A stretch of 64,000 bases of DNA from Hemicentrotus pulcherrimus (Eukaryota > Echinodermata > Echinoidea > Camarodonta > Strongylocentrotidae): NCBI GenBank assembly GCA_003118195.1, contig BEXV01000211.1:119696-183695 (forward strand), in the 5' to 3' direction. Under the pieces are notes generated by a model, which saw only the letters and a list, made by a program, of their open reading frames with translations, searched no databases and was not told where the DNA came from. Positions within the stretch are counted from its first letter, which is position 1. Every line of letters begins with the position of its first letter. Both the position numbers and the translations under genes were made by a program. This document shows positions 37,576-48,904 of the stretch, piece by piece.

Positions 37576-37962
37576 TCTGCTTTATTTTATAGTCATTAGA
37601 ACTGGGTAAAAGATATCAACAAACCCATCCTAACACAAGGAGCGTAACAAAAATCAGTAATGAAATATAACATATCCGCTGTTTCGAAAGATTAGAGACA
37701 TGTGTAAATCAAAGTCTTTTTTTATCTCCACATCTCGTGTTTTTAGAATAGAGGTTGTTTTTAATTGGCATGGAAATTTTCTAAAACAATATCAGTATTA
37801 TACTATAAACATTATTAAAATATGTATAGTTTACAATTATCAAGGGGAAAATTATGCCAATGTACATCCTCACGATGATTAAGGACAATCAAAATATATA
37901 TTTGTGAGACAACTATGCCTGCTTTCCTACAAAGTTTTCGAACATCATATACAATTTTGTTT

Positions 37963-38012
37963 AAATTGTCCATAAAAGAAAACTGGGGAACAAGGAATTG
38001 CATGGACAATTT
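37963..38012. repeat. 11-bp perfect inverted repeat, 28-nt loop
   Basis: AAATTGTCCAT and ATGGACAATTT. It may be part of an old foldback element, but no longer termini are visible. Confidence 0.6.
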
Positions 38013-38708
38013 ATTTGAAATTAAGGTCCATGTTAATCTCCTGACTACCAGAACTGCCACATGGATGAAGGTGAAGAGTACCCGAGATAAACTTCAGCCA
38101 TTTTGACTGTCATTTTCATTTCTTTACTCTATGCTTTGAAAAAAAGGAAAGGGGGAGATGAGGACGAAGAGAGGAGAAGGAAACCGATAAAAATCAATCA
38201 AAAGAGAGAGTTTTAAGAAAAGTCCAGCTAAGACACGAGGATAAGGGAGGGGAAAGGCCTCTAGATGGCATCAGTATGCAAGCCACGCCAGAAGATGAAT
38301 CCATCTAAATATTAGCTCAGTCATACACAGGAAGCTCATGAAAGAACCCCATATTCGTTTGACTGATAGCCAGAAGAATCCTCGATGGACCTCGTCAATT
38401 TCTCTTTCATATCAAGAAAATAATATAAGAAGAAAAGCGAAGAAGAAACTTAAACAATATCAAGACACAAGACCAGAGTCCGACCTAAAGGCTTAAGCAA
38501 CGCGGGCAATATATCCATTCCAAATTGCTTGTCTTCACTATTTGTATGAATCCGTCCACTTAAAAATCTTTCCTGTTATTATATGTGACCACTTTATACC
38601 ACGTTCTCCTCGTCAATTCTACGTGAAGAGTAGATTGCGTTTTTAAGAGGAGGGGTACTTGAGAGCATTGGAGGTCATTCCTTGTATCTTATTCTTCGTG
38701 GTCAGGTA

Positions 38709-38716
38709 TGACGTCA
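38709..38716. promoter_or_regulatory. Full CRE site (TGACGTCA) in the last Islet intron
   Basis: A perfect CREB/ATF palindrome, 43 bp left of the AT tract. One such 8-mer is expected by chance in roughly 65 kb, so on its own it is weak evidence. Confidence 0.25.
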
Positions 38717-38754
38717 TCATTGTGACGACTTTACATTGTTTGATGGTATATGAA

Positions 38755-38758
<4 letters not shown>

Positions 38759-38795
<37 letters not shown>
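38759..38795 (+). repeat. (AT)n microsatellite
   Basis: Thirty-seven bases of strict AT alternation, capable of cruciform extrusion. Confidence 0.95.
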
Positions 38796-38797
<2 letters not shown>

Positions 38798-40264
38798 ACT
38801 AACTAATGTACGTTGTTTCATTAAAAAAAGAAGGATCTGCTAATAATCTAAAAATGGCATTAAAGATACATTTCCATTCTCACTTCGCCTGTTGGAATAT
38901 TTTTACTTTTAAGTGATTGTTGATAACCATACGGAGAAATAGCCATACAAGTTCTAAATTAAAACTTTCTCTCCCACTCCTTTTCCCACCAGTTTTCTCT
39001 CAATTCAAGTTTTTATTTCCCCCTATAAAATACCGATAATACAACATGCTACTGCCTATCATTTCCGTAAACCATCCCTATACATCCACGTTGTACAATG
39101 TAAATTCGATTCAAAACACCCTTGGGAGGTCGGTCGAGGCTTACTGAATTATTAATCTCATTATATTTCAGTGATGACATTTTTACCAGCAACGGAGGCC
39201 ACACGAAACGAAACAAAAAAAGCATTATGCATGTACATGTGTATGAAATTCAATGTGCCCAGCATTTCTTTGAATGATGTATGAATTGGGCATAACACAT
39301 CTCAATGGTGCAGTAAAAAGTCTAAGTACGCCAGCGCCAAGAGTGAGTGTGTGCGTTAAAATGAAAGCCTGGAGGTGGGTGTGGGTGTGTAACGGCGTGT
39401 TTCGTGTTCATCGGTGTGAGTATTCAGACTCGGTTACCATGACGACAAATGGACTCGTCAAAGTCACCGCTGTTTGCGAGCTGAAAAAAAAGCTTTTTTC
39501 CACCGATATTTTCACCTTTAGATCTGTTACTCAGAGTTGTGAATATTTCTCCAGAAGAAAATTCCCTTTCCCTTTCCTCTTCTCCAATCTACCTTCTTTT
39601 CTCTCCAAGTTTTCCAAATATAATTTGAACCATGCCTTTCAACGATATACTAACCTATAACACTGGAATATACCGTACCAATACACATTATTTTATTTAA
39701 TTTTATTTCCTTCTATTTCTACTTTGTGTAACAATAATGTTCACCTCCTTGTTAAAAAATTCATATTTTTTTTGTAATTATTCAATTTCGACATAAATGG
39801 TGGGAAGACATTTTGACGAAAAATATAGGCTAAATACGAAAACAACGACTGCGTGGTTAATTTTGAGAAAATGGCAAGAATCAGACTTTTATTGTCATTC
39901 TACAAATTTTATTTTGATAAACACCTTCTAAAAATTGCTGACAGAATATTGTATCCGCGAATCTCTCGGATAATATCCTTTTTAAAATACAAAGATTGCA
40001 ATTATCATCAGTCCGACCAGAGCGTCATATTATATTCTAACCGCGTTTAACAGTAATAAGCTGTAACTTAATTACTGTCAAGTAGTCTGATATATGAATG
40101 ATGAGCTTTGGTAACTTCAACGAGAGCCTTTGCATCTTAATCATAATGATCAAAATATCATATAAAGAGATGTAACAAGAAGGAAAAGGCCATGCATACA
40201 AATCAAAGCAATCACCAATCTGAAACGGATACAAACGGTGTGAAAAATAAAGAAAACATGAGCG

Positions 40265-40296
40265 AAAGAGAGAGAGAGAGAGAGGGGGAGAGAGAG
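40265..40296 (+). repeat. (GA)n microsatellite
   Basis: GA run with a GGGG interruption, followed by looser purine-rich sequence to about 40,550. Confidence 0.9.
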
Positions 40297-41093
40297 TACG
40301 AGAACGAGAAAGAGAAAAGGTGGGATAAAGAAAAGGTCAGAGTGAAGGTCAAGGGAACAAGAAGAATAGAACATAGACAGGAAGAAAAGAGAAATATATG
40401 GGAATTCAAGGAGTAGAGAGATGGACTCACATCTCGAGCAGGAGAAAGTGACAGGATATTCATGGTGAAAGTAAGTGAAATCTTCGTGCGCATACAGAGA
40501 GATAGACTGATAGAGGGAAAGTGAAGGACTCGGGAGAGGGAAAAGGGAGGGCCTGGCAAAATAGGTGTGTACATTCTGCGAATCCCCGATTGAATCTGGA
40601 AGCCCTCTCCTTCCTTAATAGCTGTATTTTTGCCATAAAATGTCAAATTCTGCTTCATAATTTTGCTCTTTTCATGATCCACAGGAAATGTGTAGGCTTG
40701 TTGATAACAACCACGGGGATGTAAGCAGTTAGACCATTTTCATGTATGTAACGAATACCTATTCTTATAACACACTCGTGGTATTATAAGACTTTTTTTG
40801 TATTATAGGACATGACAAAATCTATAACCAACATACCAAACACTATATTAGTGTGTTCTATCTTTCTCTTTTGTTCATGTTTCAACAAATTTAGTCTTTC
40901 AAAACCATGTTCACATTTTAAGGAGACTAAAACACGTAGTGAATTTAGGAGTTCGAAATGTCAGTATATTTAAATATTTTGGGCTATCCAAATCCTACCA
41001 GATTACAAATTGCCTGTAGTGACGCCCCTGACACGCCCTAAAACAGTTATTATAGTGGCAACACTGGCCATAGAATGATGATTTGACACTTAC

Positions 41094-41279
41094 CAGTTGT
41101 TGGAATGGTGGTTGTTCGATGTCGCTCTGCAAGGCGAAGTCGCTGAGTGCTTTCCATGGCGGTTGTTGATAGCTCTGGACCTCTACCTGACTACCCTGTG
41201 GCATCTGAGAATCGTGGCGTACAGGACTAGAGGCTACCATGGGGACTCCATTGAAGCTTTGCACTCGGCGGTTTGGATC
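41094..41279 (-). CDS. isl1: Islet LIM-homeodomain factor, penultimate coding exon (LHX3-binding region)
   Basis: This 186-nt exon of 62 codons encodes the segment just after the homeodomain of Islet. On the minus strand it is preceded by a pyrimidine-rich tract and TTGCAG and followed by GTAAGT, both near-consensus. Its peptide runs from DPNRR to FQQL. Blocks [20 protein letters not shown] and [15 protein letters not shown](E)QP match vertebrate ISL1 ([38 protein letters not shown]) almost residue for residue. In mouse this stretch includes the LHX3-binding domain, which occupies the LIM domains of LHX3 in the motor-neuron complex with LDB1. Two short contact blocks separated by a variable linker (here SQMPQGSQ) are retained. 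The exon starts and ends in phase 0. The homeodomain exon expected upstream was not found up to 64,000. Only the C-terminal part of the gene is therefore here. Confidence 0.96.
41181..41190 (-). other. isl1: Candidate alternative 5' splice site inside the Islet LHX3-binding exon
   Basis: On the minus strand the exon contains CAG followed by GTAGAG, with the cut between 41,187 and 41,186. It lies after codon 31 of the 62-codon exon. Because the downstream exon starts in phase 0, use of this site would keep the frame. It would remove 31 residues, from VEVQSYQ to FQQL. Mammals have an Isl1-beta isoform lacking 23 residues of the same region (from memory). Whether this donor is used is not shown by the sequence; the normal donor GTAAGT is stronger. 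Confidence 0.3.
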
Positions 41280-42480
41280 CTGCAATGAACCATACAAAAG
41301 GGAATGAAAGATTAATTCATTGAAATTTTAAAAAAATGTCATATGTTTAAGTGATTTACAAATATAGCACCCAACCCTTCGGACAACCCTACTCATATAC
41401 TTCATCTTGATATAGAAAGGCCCCAAAAAAGAATGGATAGCTTCTTCTAACGAATATTATTAATTCAAATGCAATACTTTCCTAAAATTCTCTCTATAAA
41501 AAGGATAAGATTTAGACCTCATTATCAGACGACCTCCTGTTCGATGAAATCAGTCAATTAAAGAAAACAAAGACAACAAAAATACACAATTCAATCGATC
41601 AATAAATCAACCAAATCAATTAATCAATCTTTCAATTATTCAAACAAACACTCAATGAGTCTATCATTACATCAGAAATACATTGTCTATATAATCTAAT
41701 CTTTTATCTCTTTCATTTTCATTCGGGATATTACAAAATAGTGTTTGTCAAAGACGTTATATTCGTGCTTTTCATTTTCAATTATTCGGTCTATATTTCC
41801 TTGTCTGACTCACTAAACATTAGCAAAAATGTAACCATAAACAGATTTTCGAAATGTATCATATCAATAGTTTTCCTTGTAAGATTATATATTTTCAGGG
41901 TCAATGAGGGTTCGCTTTCTCAAGAAAAATGACAAATTCCCCCGCCATCTTGATTATCCTTCTATACGCAAACGTCCCCTCCTTGATTAGCCTTTGTACA
42001 TGCCCACCCCTCTATCTCTTTCATAAGCCCTAAATTGAATTGTACCTTTAAGCGACATGCACATAGAGATACCCGACTCAAATTAGTTTGATACGGCAAT
42101 CAAATTACTGAAGTCGAATAAATGCTACCAGGCGACGCGGGCGAACCCCTAATCGGGACATGCGTTCGATGTCGGCCCATAATTTAATCCTGTTTTGTGC
42201 CCAACGCGCAGATTACACGTCTTCTCCCTCCACTGCTATACCGCTCTTCTGATAATGGATGATACGAGGGATGGTGCACGCTATAGTAGGAGAAGACGCT
42301 TGGGAAGATGGAGAAGAAAAGAAGAGCAGTGCTTTCTTTTATCTCGTTCTTGTGTCATTGTTTTTAAAGGAACATGTCAGGTGATGTAATGGAGCTAGAG
42401 GTCAGAAACTGAAGATCCTTGGTCATGAATGATAACTACAAACCATGGGAAGTGACATTATGATTTAGCTTTCTTCAGTA

Positions 42481-42596
42481 ATAAACATTTTCCAATCTTT
42501 CTTTTTCTTCTTCCTTCCATTAATTTCTCCTGATATCTCTTTGCTCTCTCTCTCTCTCTCTCATAAACATTTTCCAATCTTTCTTTTTCTTCTTCC
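42481..42596 (+). repeat. 34-bp direct duplication flanking a CT tract
   Basis: The 34 bases at 42,481-42,514 recur exactly at 42,563-42,596. The unit starts ATAAACATTTTCCAATC and ends CTTCTTCC. The copies lie 82 bp apart, and a (CT)n tract sits at 42,543-42,562 between them. This looks like replication slippage mediated by the CT tract. Confidence 0.9.
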
Positions 42597-42865
42597 AGCA
42601 ATGTTTTTTTTTTTTAAATTACGAATATGTTTAATTTCAAATCATTACTAAGCGATTCAGTCAATTTCATATTTGAATATAATTTTAAAAGACTCCCTTT
42701 AATATTGATAAGCAACTTATCAGTTAACGTGTACCTGTGTACATAATTATTTTCATTTGAATAGTCATATAGTGGGGTTTGATGTGCTGTGGCAAGACAT
42801 TGTGCTGATCAAATTCATAAATCCTCCACCATGATAAGAACGCTGAACTCCAACAAAAGCGCTGA

Positions 42866-43122
42866 TTTATGCACTGGACTTTCTATCGACCACGTCTACG
42901 TCTCCCCAAGGATTTCTTCAAAACGTTTCCAACCACCTACAGATACTGTAACAATGGCGTCTTCGACCTGCCTCAATGGAGTCAATGCAGTTCCTGACTG
43001 ATCTCATTCCCATGCCTCCATATCCATTCCAATGCGAGGTACGGTATGACCATGACTATCATCAACTAATTCAGTCACTGACTGATTTCTTAATTCAAGC
43101 CGCCTTTGCTCAAAGGATGTAG
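42866..43122 (+). pseudogene. Frame-broken relic with HRM/CCP-like cysteine motif
   Basis: The plus strand has two overlapping open segments in different frames. The first (42,866-42,997) reads through YRYCNNGVFDLPQWSQC and then hits TGA. The second (42,991-43,122) reads PPYPFQCEVRYDHDYHQLIQ and then a Leu/Phe-rich helix-like end before TAG. The C-NNG-F-LP-WS-C pattern resembles the end of HRM (hormone-receptor) or CCP/sushi modules, in which a glycine-aromatic pair and a WSxC close the domain. The second half has a spacing reminiscent of SEA-type domains found after such modules in adhesion-type receptors and matrix proteins. The frame change, stops and lack of clear splice sites suggest a decayed exon inside the Islet intron. 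Family assignment is weak and rests on motif resemblance only. Confidence 0.25.
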
Positions 43123-43326
43123 GAAGAAGAGAACTCAGTCATGCTATAGCATGTATTTGAAGACAATGAAGACCAAGTATCGACTTGAGAACCAACTCGA
43201 GAATTGAGCAATAAATGGCTGAAAAACAACCAGCGTTCATTACACAATTTGAAGCCAATGCCCTTATTATGCGATTGAATTGTAATAATAAGCTATTTTG
43301 GAATTCCATACATATACATAAGATTA

Positions 43327-43334
43327 TGACGTCA
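43327..43334. promoter_or_regulatory. Second full CRE site (TGACGTCA)
   Basis: A perfect CREB/ATF palindrome about 2 kb upstream of the penultimate Islet exon in gene orientation. Function is unproven. Confidence 0.25.
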
Positions 43335-46213
43335 TGAGATGATCTATAAAGGCATATTGGAAATAAGTGTATAGTGAATTTCATCATGAGCACAAGAGTA
43401 GCTTCATATATTGTTTTTAAACAAGCGATTTAAACATTTTGTACCAATTGTACAGGTCGAAGATTGAACATTCTTTCATTAATCTACAAATTAATGGTTT
43501 CGTCGATGGTGTATAAGAAGGGCAGAATTTACCTACGAACGTGACGTAACTAGCAAAACCGACCCTGCTAAAGAGCAATTTCATTTTCCCATCATCCATT
43601 GTGAAGCCATATTTTTCGGCGAGATATGATTGATTCGGAAAGGTTGCAGAAAGGTTATGTCGCTAGTCTGACTGTACGGTATACAAAACCATTGCACACC
43701 AAATGCCACTGGCATGACTCCAGTCACTGCACAGGATACGATGTCTTGGCTTGATTTTATTTTAAAGGAAATAATTTACTAAACCATTATAATTATATTA
43801 AGGAAATATAATCAAGCCTACAACTGTATATCATAATGAAGCTAAATCACATACATCTGACGGACCAAGGCATTTCATAAGCCCACTCCAGGGTGTCTGC
43901 AGTTTGTAGGACGTCATTATGAAGACAATGCGATAGTTAACAATTATAGGATAATCAGACGACTACATAATAATTATGAGCCATGTTTTTTTAAAATTGG
44001 TTATCACTATCAAGTTATAAAACTTGTTTAAGTTTAGTCTACTGAAATCTTTGCCTTTGATTGGGGAGAGAGAACCATTGTCATAGAAATTATGCATTCG
44101 TGATTGAAATACAGTGTTATGAATCAGGGCCATTGTCTGGCCCTATTCTGCCGTATTTGTATTACGTTGGTAGAGAGCTTTAATGTAACATCATTAACGT
44201 TATATACCTGGTTCTTTTCTAACCTTTTTGTATAAACGTAATGTTGGAGCATAAGCTGTAGAGAAATATGCTATTCATATTGTGTCTCGCCGACCTGGTT
44301 AAATGCCTGGAGGGGTTCCTTGGTTTTCGACGACATGAGAAAAGCAGACATGGAACTGACAAACACACATTCAAACAGACACATCAGGGGTGTTTCTAAA
44401 CCGACAGACAGACAGACTGAATTATAGGGAGGTGGAGAATGTCTTGCATCATGGACATACGTACTCACATGATCAAATGTTACTTATTACAATTTTATAG
44501 TTTTACCACGAAATATTTAGTGCGGTCGTTGACATGCAGAAATTGAAAAGGATATACGAGCGTTTTTTAATTTTAATGCCATCTCAAACCCTGGGAATAA
44601 CCCGCGAAAAGAACGAATGAAATGTTATTTTTTGGTGGGTATATTTGTTTCATTAATACCCAAATTAGTTAATCACATCAATGACTATCGAGAATAGTGT
44701 GAGCAATTTGTCAGCTAAACAAAAATTAACATGGGATAAACTTATCAAGCGATCAGGATACACAGTCAGTAGCAAGTCCCATTTTTTCAATCTGAAAAGT
44801 TGCAATTACAGAATGAAAAATGAAACCAGGATACTTTTGTGACTCCTTACTTTGATACATAATTCATTTTTGTTCAACACAGATAACTACAGCTTATTAT
44901 TGGCTCGTGAAAATTACATGCATGGATAAATCATATTGGTTACCATGGATTCCTGTTATTTTTCTGATGAAGATCCCCGGTGTGTTTTCACCTACTAAAT
45001 TCTATTAGAGTCCCCAGACTCTATACCACTTTCCTACCATGCATCCCCCTAACCAAAGCAGACTTAGGCCCTCTCAAATGGGAAGGTGATTTGAGAAAAC
45101 ATGGTACATTTTCCCCCGTTGTTTTTCAACAATAATCCGTTAAGCTTTTGCCAGCGGGTTTGGAAATATTTATCTAAGCGCGATGATTAATGTTGTCACG
45201 GGGCCCAATTTTTTTTTCTATTGTCGTGCAAGAGTCGAGAAAAATAAGGACTTTTACCCTTTTTTTTTCTTCTTCTTCTCTTCTTCTGCCAGATCAGCCG
45301 ACGGCAAATTTGTAGGCATGTTTTCCTTTGTGACGAAAGGCTAACACGATTTCTGTGGCGCAGATTAGCACATTGAGGTAGTAGTGACGTAGCGGAGTGG
45401 ACTCGGCTGTTGACCTACTGTGGGTCTCACTCTCATCACTGGGATCGCTGCCCAGCATTGAGAAGTGTATAGCCCCTCCACACCTTGGCTTTACCACCCT
45501 CCTTCTACTTTACAGGCATATCTAGGTTGCTAGGGGTTGCTTTAAAATTGTATATGGGTCACACAACAACAAACACCTGAACCGGGGAATTATGTTCTTA
45601 AACGTAGTTTTCGGATTATCTATTAGTATAGATGAGCTGCAGTAAAAATGAAAACAATGACCAAAATCGTGCCACTATGATATTCTACAAAAGACAAGGC
45701 AGCACTCAAGAAAATTAAATTACATCCAGAACAGAATAGTCCAATACTCAAAGATTCGTATTATTATACAAAATTCATTTAGGAGCAAACAAGCTTATTA
45801 ATTACATGCGCATCCAGTATTGAGTCTTTGCAAAAAGCATGTTTGAAAGTGATAAGGCCGGACATACGGGATAGAAGGCGCCAAATAGTCGTTTCTTCCA
45901 AACCTTTACCATGCATGATCATACCTACCACATGTAGGTGGAACCCGCCAAATTATTATTTTTTCTTCCAAAACCTCCTTCTTCAATATCCTAACCTGTC
46001 ATGAGTGGTGTTCATCACACACTCTGCCTTAAGAGTGTGCTTCGGAATTAGGTCCTTCATACCCACGCGGCAAAAAGCCCTCAGTCCCTACTAAACATAA
46101 ATTTGTTATCCCCAACCGCGCTTGTAATTTCGCGAATTATTTTTCCTACGCAAACAGGTCATTAACCATCAAACATTGAGCTTTGGAGCGACGAAAATAC
46201 CTAGTTTAAAAGA

Positions 46214-46276
46214 AGAGAAAGTGAGAAAGAGAGAAGGAAAGAGAGCGAGAGAGCGAGAGAGCGAGAGGGAGAAAGA
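46214..46276 (+). repeat. (GA)n with GAGAGC units
   Basis: Purine tract with the octamer GAGAGCGA repeated. Confidence 0.85.
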
Positions 46277-46898
46277 AGGGGGGTCGCTGAGGTATAAATG
46301 GGTGAAATAGATGTCGTCAGCTTGTCTTTGAACACGGATCTCTCAGGTGGGTTGTCACTACGGGCAGGTAAGCAAACCCTGAGGGGCTAGTGTAAGCAGA
46401 CCCTTGGGCTAGCTAAGGTCTATTCTCCGCCGTGACCTCCTCCCAGCACCTCTATAACCACACTCACAAAAGGGGGAAAAAGTGAGATGTCGCTAAACAT
46501 CTTGGATGCTTGGAAAGAAGTGTCCTGCTCTAGATCGAAAATATTTTCCCTTGATTCCAGAGGGGAGTGTTAGCCAAGACCAAGCAATTCTGAGAGTTGC
46601 AGATCATGGTGCAATGTCGATGAGGAAACAGTGTCCAGTTTAATGTTCCGTTTTATATGCAACTTTTATTCGTGTGATATGTGAATCAAGTTCTTGAATA
46701 AATGTTCATGGTGTGGCAAGGCCCTTCATGTTTAGGCTGCGTCTTTTATGTTTGGAGTTACAAGCTAAAATTGCGGTAGGAAGAACGAACTATTAGAGAC
46801 ATACAAAATCGAAAGTTGTACATTTCTAGTAAAACGTGTTTTTCATACTTCCTGCCCCCCCCCCATCCTCTATCTTTCTTTCTCACACCATGGTAGCA

Positions 46899-46950
46899 GC
46901 TCTCTCTCTCACACACACACACACGCACATTCACATCACACCCACACTAT
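46899..46950 (+). repeat. (CT)n/(CA)n compound microsatellite
   Basis: CTCTCT passes into CACACA and degenerate CACAT units. Confidence 0.9.
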
Positions 46951-48871
46951 CAATCGAACCTTTCCTACATCTACATCCATTCTCATTAAAACTGCATACA
47001 GAAATCATGAAACATCATGGGTGTCGTAAAGACGACAAATGAAAGGACAAAAAAGGCATCAAACAGAATAAGCAGGGAATAAAATGATAAATAATAGAGG
47101 AGTAACACAAAGAGTGTGGAGGTAGGGGGCTTAAAAGGGACGGTCGGCTATTATACCCATATCATTAGCAAAATATTTGTTAAAGAATTTCAACGCGTAT
47201 AGAAAAGGTATGACAAAATTACAATACTGTATGGATAATGTGCGCTAAGCAGAGGCGGAGAAGAAACATGCGACTACAACACTCATCATCCAGGTGAAAA
47301 AGCGATGCTACAAAGAAAGAGGAGGACGGGAAGAGATAAGAAGATTGTGAATGAAAGAGCAAGCAGTACATGTCTTGTACCGTGTTCCAAGAGACCGCTC
47401 TCCTGATTGATCGTGCTACATGTAATTATTCCGAAAATTGGCCTGTGTAAGATTTCTGCGGATCGATCAAACATACACAATCGCAAATTTGAGTGACAGT
47501 GACGGTCTTTCTTGTGACCCGTTTCGGCTCTTGTCTCTCCTTTTCCTCCGCCATCTTCCTAGTTAGAGGTGTATATAGAGAGGGGTTAAGGTTAAGATCG
47601 ACAGTTGTATAAAGGGATAAATTGGAGGGACTTGGCGTTAGAGCGTAACAGGGGCCAAGGCTGATTAGAATTCGGATTCAACACTGCATTAAGGGTATGA
47701 ATGAAGATGGAGATAGAGAAGAGAGGATGGAAAGGGGATGGGGAATTAAGATGATGGCAATGAGACAGGACTCTAATGGAAGATGGAGACAGACAGATCT
47801 TGATGAAAATCGGAGCTGAATGAGCAGGAATTGAGATGGATGGGTCGTGTACTGGGTCTCTTCTCTGTCTCCTTTGAGTTCCAATCCTTCCGTTTCTTTC
47901 TTTAGCTTGTTTCATTCTTCCAAGAAGTTTACGGTTTGCTAATCAGGGGCTAATTGTGATCCGCGAGAGTAAGGCATGGTCTTGTCTTATGGACGCCATA
48001 ACGTAATATCGCTGATTGTTATAATGATATTTTATGGACATTTTGATATTAGGGGAATATGAAAGTGAAACGGTGAGATGGATTGGCATTTTAAGGTGCT
48101 TTGTTCATTCTAAAGGTTGACCAAAGGTCGCAGCAAGTGACAATGGCAGTTATAATGATATTTATCTTCATACCTCTGAAAAGAAATGATAAGAAGAATG
48201 ATGATGCAGACTATGGAACTGCATCACCAAAGGTCACTGGACCGGGGTAACTTATGAAAAGCTGCGGGGAGAAGGAAGGGGGTTGGAGGTGGGGGTTGGT
48301 GGTGGAGGGTGTCTCTACCTATTTCAAATCACAGAACGTTGTAGGTGATGGCCTAAGCAAGTTGCATATTCTGTATTTCCGGTCAATATTGGGAAGAAAA
48401 TTTGACGCTTTGTTACACAAGATAATTCCATACCCTGTAATTCAAAGCTCATTTGAGTAATTAAAATCAACGAAGCGCCCATAGATAATGCTTAGCTCAC
48501 TTGTACAGGCGTACTTGTATGTCAAAATATTTTAGAAAAAATAAATCCGCAGCAAATCAATTCCCCAAGATCTTTTTGATGCGCTTTCTTTGGTAATCAT
48601 TTTTGTGTTTATAGTTTCGAGATACAAGTCCACAGTGTGGGATATTATCGTTCTGATAGTTTCCTTACATTTATAGCTATGCTAAAATAAAACGTTTCGT
48701 CCGGTAGTTCTACATCAGCATAAGATTTCAGGGATAGACTGTTTTCGTTTCCACTGCACATAGATGGATATCAACCTATCAGGTATAGGCCTTTGAACAA
48801 AATGCTGAAGACTCTTTCAGTGAGGAGAGGTGGAAAGAGTTAGAGAGAGATGAAGAAATAAGCAGGTAAGA

Positions 48872-48904
48872 AAGAGCAAGAAAGAGAGAGAGGGAGAGAG
48901 GAGT
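48872..48904 (+). repeat. (GA)n microsatellite
   Basis: Interrupted GA run. Confidence 0.85.

Larger units (their letters stand above)
29097..41093 (-). other. Last intron of the Islet gene (11,997 bp)
   Basis: It is bounded on the minus strand by GTAAGT at its right end and a pyrimidine-rich CAACAG at its left end. No coding exon was recognised inside. From left to right it contains: a GA-rich block at 29.78-30.32 kb, a CpG-richer stretch at 30.98-31.42 kb, another at about 31.78-31.85 kb, a one-N gap at 34,352 followed by a GA tract at 34.66-34.73 kb, a mixed-sequence block at 35.24-35.60 kb, a TTAA-flanked inverted-repeat element at 35.89-36.39 kb, a possible SINE relic near 37.5 kb, an (AT)n tract at 38.76 kb and a GA tract at 40.27 kb. 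The remainder is AT-rich sequence in which I see nothing specific. Confidence 0.85.

Noticed and set aside
39274..39660. 128-codon plus-strand frame in the Islet intron
   Set aside because: Composition drifts from mixed to CT-rich with no domain, and there is no splice or initiation context.
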